33,332 nucleotides of DNA from a virus. Below are positions 32,280-33,332 of the stretch, piece by piece. The notes beneath the pieces were generated by a model. That model was not told the origin of the DNA. It saw nothing but the letters and a program-made list of their open reading frames with translations, and did no database searches. A program made the translations under genes and the position numbers. The stretch covers positions 1 through 33,332 of the IMG/VR virus record IMGVR_UViG_3300032240_001124; one strand, 5' to 3'. The stretch's first letter is position 1. Every line of letters begins with the position of its first letter.

Positions 32280-32879
32280 ATGGCTCAAAAACCAAGTATG
32301 CTCGATGTCTTCGAACGCAACAAATACGACTTAAATACAGTAGTTAAAAAGTCGAAAAGTTGGTTCGACCAACAGGTCAATTTATTGGCTAAGCAAGGTC
32401 TCACCCCAAATAATGTTATGAAGGGTGATGCTGATGCATTAGTCACTAAGATTCAACCAGGACACCTGTACATGTTTGTGTACGATCCTAAGCTGAAAAA
32501 AGAATTACCGTATTATGACCGATTCCCGTTAGTATTCCCTTATGCAAGAACACCAGATGGTTTTATGGGTCTTAATATGCACTATTTACCATATGCTTTA
32601 AGAATCCAGTTATTGGATAACCTATTGGTGTTTAGATCTAATAAGCGTATGGATGAAATGACAAGATTAAAATATTCATGGCAAGTTATTGATGGTGTTT
32701 CTCGCTTTGCTGGAGCGAAACCCTGTATTAAGCAATATCTAATTGGTCATGTTAGAACCCAGTTTCGTAAGGTTGATTCCGAAGACTGGGGAACTGCTAT
32801 GTTACTCCCAGTTGAAAGATTCGTGGGAGCAAGCAAACAAGAAGTCTGGGCAGATTCCAGAAAGATAATGAGAAAGTAA
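32280..32879 (+). CDS. Conserved phage protein of unassigned function (199 aa)
   Basis: I do not recognise it with certainty. The middle part is distinctive: IQPGHLYMFVYDPKLKKELP (58-77), then YYDRFPLVFPYARTPDGFMG and LNMHYLPYALRIQLLDNLLV. This aromatic-rich pattern recurs in T4-like marine phages as a hypothetical or structural protein. The N-terminus is helical and charged, and the end is WADSRKIMRK. No membrane segment or signal peptide is present. It starts 4 bases after the gp4 stop and ends 1 base before the tube-like gene, so it is co-expressed with head-tail completion genes. A DNA-end or neck role (T4 gp2 is next to gp4 in T4) is conceivable but unsupported by any motif I can verify. 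Confidence 0.82.
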   Translation: MAQKPSMLDVFERNKYDLNTVVKKSKSWFDQQVNLLAKQGLTPNNVMKGDADALVTKIQPGHLYMFVYDPKLKKELPYYDRFPLVFPYARTPDGFMGLNMHYLPYALRIQLLDNLLVFRSNKRMDEMTRLKYSWQVIDGVSRFAGAKPCIKQYLIGHVRTQFRKVDSEDWGTAMLLPVERFVGASKQEVWADSRKIMRK

Positions 32880-32880
32880 T

Positions 32881-33332
32881 ATGGCACTAATTAACGATTT
32901 TATTGCTCAAATTAAAGAAGGTGGTTTGGCTAGAACCAATCGCTACATTGTAGATTTTAGACCACCTGTTGCTGGCAATGAAGATACTAAAAGAAAACTA
33001 ATTCTTTTCTGTGATCAAGTACAACTTCCAGGACAGAATTTTTCAACAGTGCAGAATAGAACATTCGGTGAATTCCGTGAAGTTCCATACGAGCGAATCT
33101 ATGACAATATTACCTTAACATTTTTTGTTGATACTGGTATGAATGTTAAGAAGATATTTGATAAATGGATGGACAAAATTGCCGATCCTAATACTAGAAC
33201 ATATGGTTACTATAAAGATTATACAGTTGATATGACTATTGAAGTTCAAGATCTTGTGGATAGCACAAGATATAGAATGAATTTATTTGAGTGCTATCCA
33301 AAAACAGTTAGTAGCATTCAATTAGATTACAA
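32881..33332 (+). CDS. Tail-tube-fold protein, gp54- or gp19-type (3' end cut by window edge)
   Basis: The open frame begins ATG at 32881, one base after the previous stop (TAATATG), and continues past the window edge with 150 codons visible. The translation starts MALINDFIAQIKEGGLARTN, then RYIVDFRPP, FCDQVQLPGQNFST and TFGEFREVPYERIYDNITLT. It closes with RYRMNLFECYPKTVSSIQLD. This follows the tube pattern: residue order R-x-N-x-[FY]-x-V near the start, 'LPG', a Pro-Tyr/Phe loop, and 'YP..V..IQLD', like T4 gp19 'WPTNVGELQLD'. Both gp19 and the baseplate tube initiator gp54 share this fold. gp54 is favoured by the baseplate context, but the missing C-terminus would decide. Confidence 0.75.
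   Translation, partial: MALINDFIAQIKEGGLARTNRYIVDFRPPVAGNEDTKRKLILFCDQVQLPGQNFSTVQNRTFGEFREVPYERIYDNITLTFFVDTGMNVKKIFDKWMDKIADPNTRTYGYYKDYTVDMTIEVQDLVDSTRYRMNLFECYPKTVSSIQLDY

Overview
The window is the baseplate and tail-adhesin region of a T4-like myovirus. The T4 baseplate gene series can be read one after another: gp48, gp53, a gp27-like hub, a gp5-like spike, a PAAR tip protein, gp25, gp6, a gp7-position protein and gp8. The AT-rich, densely packed sequence, the very long DUF4815-type protein that follows gp8, the 'TTAQRP' fibre module and the small 'MSHFAKV' proteins are what I associate with marine T4-like phages, such as those of picocyanobacteria or SAR11-type hosts. The sequence does not identify the host. 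I saw no tRNA, rRNA, CRISPR array, integrase or transposase, and no gene-free stretch longer than about 60 bases.

All genes from the left edge to 31791 are on the minus strand and are read from right to left. 31791-18916 is the conserved baseplate block. Most of its genes overlap by one base (TAATG) or abut, which implies translational coupling. 18877-11791 holds a 2104-residue structural protein and three small proteins. 11777-1 is an adhesin array: seven fibre-like proteins built from interchangeable modules (Gly-rich tips, IPT/TIG, He_PIG-type Ig folds, fibrinogen-like, LamG and SPRY-like domains), two copies of a small MSHFAKV protein and one Cys-rich putative zinc protein. Nucleotide-level similarity shows recent duplication inside this array.

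At 31792-31843 a short divergent intergenic region carries late-promoter-like motifs (CTAAATA/AATAAATA/ATAAATA) on both strands. To its right, on the plus strand, are gp4 (head completion), an unassigned conserved protein and the start of a tail-tube-fold protein (gp54 or gp19 type) that runs off the window.

Working together, gp48 and the tube-like protein would join tube to baseplate. gp27, gp5 and PAAR would form the central hub and cell-puncturing spike, which here carries two apparent peptidoglycan hydrolase domains. gp53, gp25, gp6, the gp7-position protein and gp8 would form the wedges. The giant protein and the adhesin array would provide the periphery and host recognition. The points most worth checking are the double-enzyme spike, the duplicated Gly-rich adhesin plus MSHFAKV cassette, and the shared module that joins different adhesin heads.
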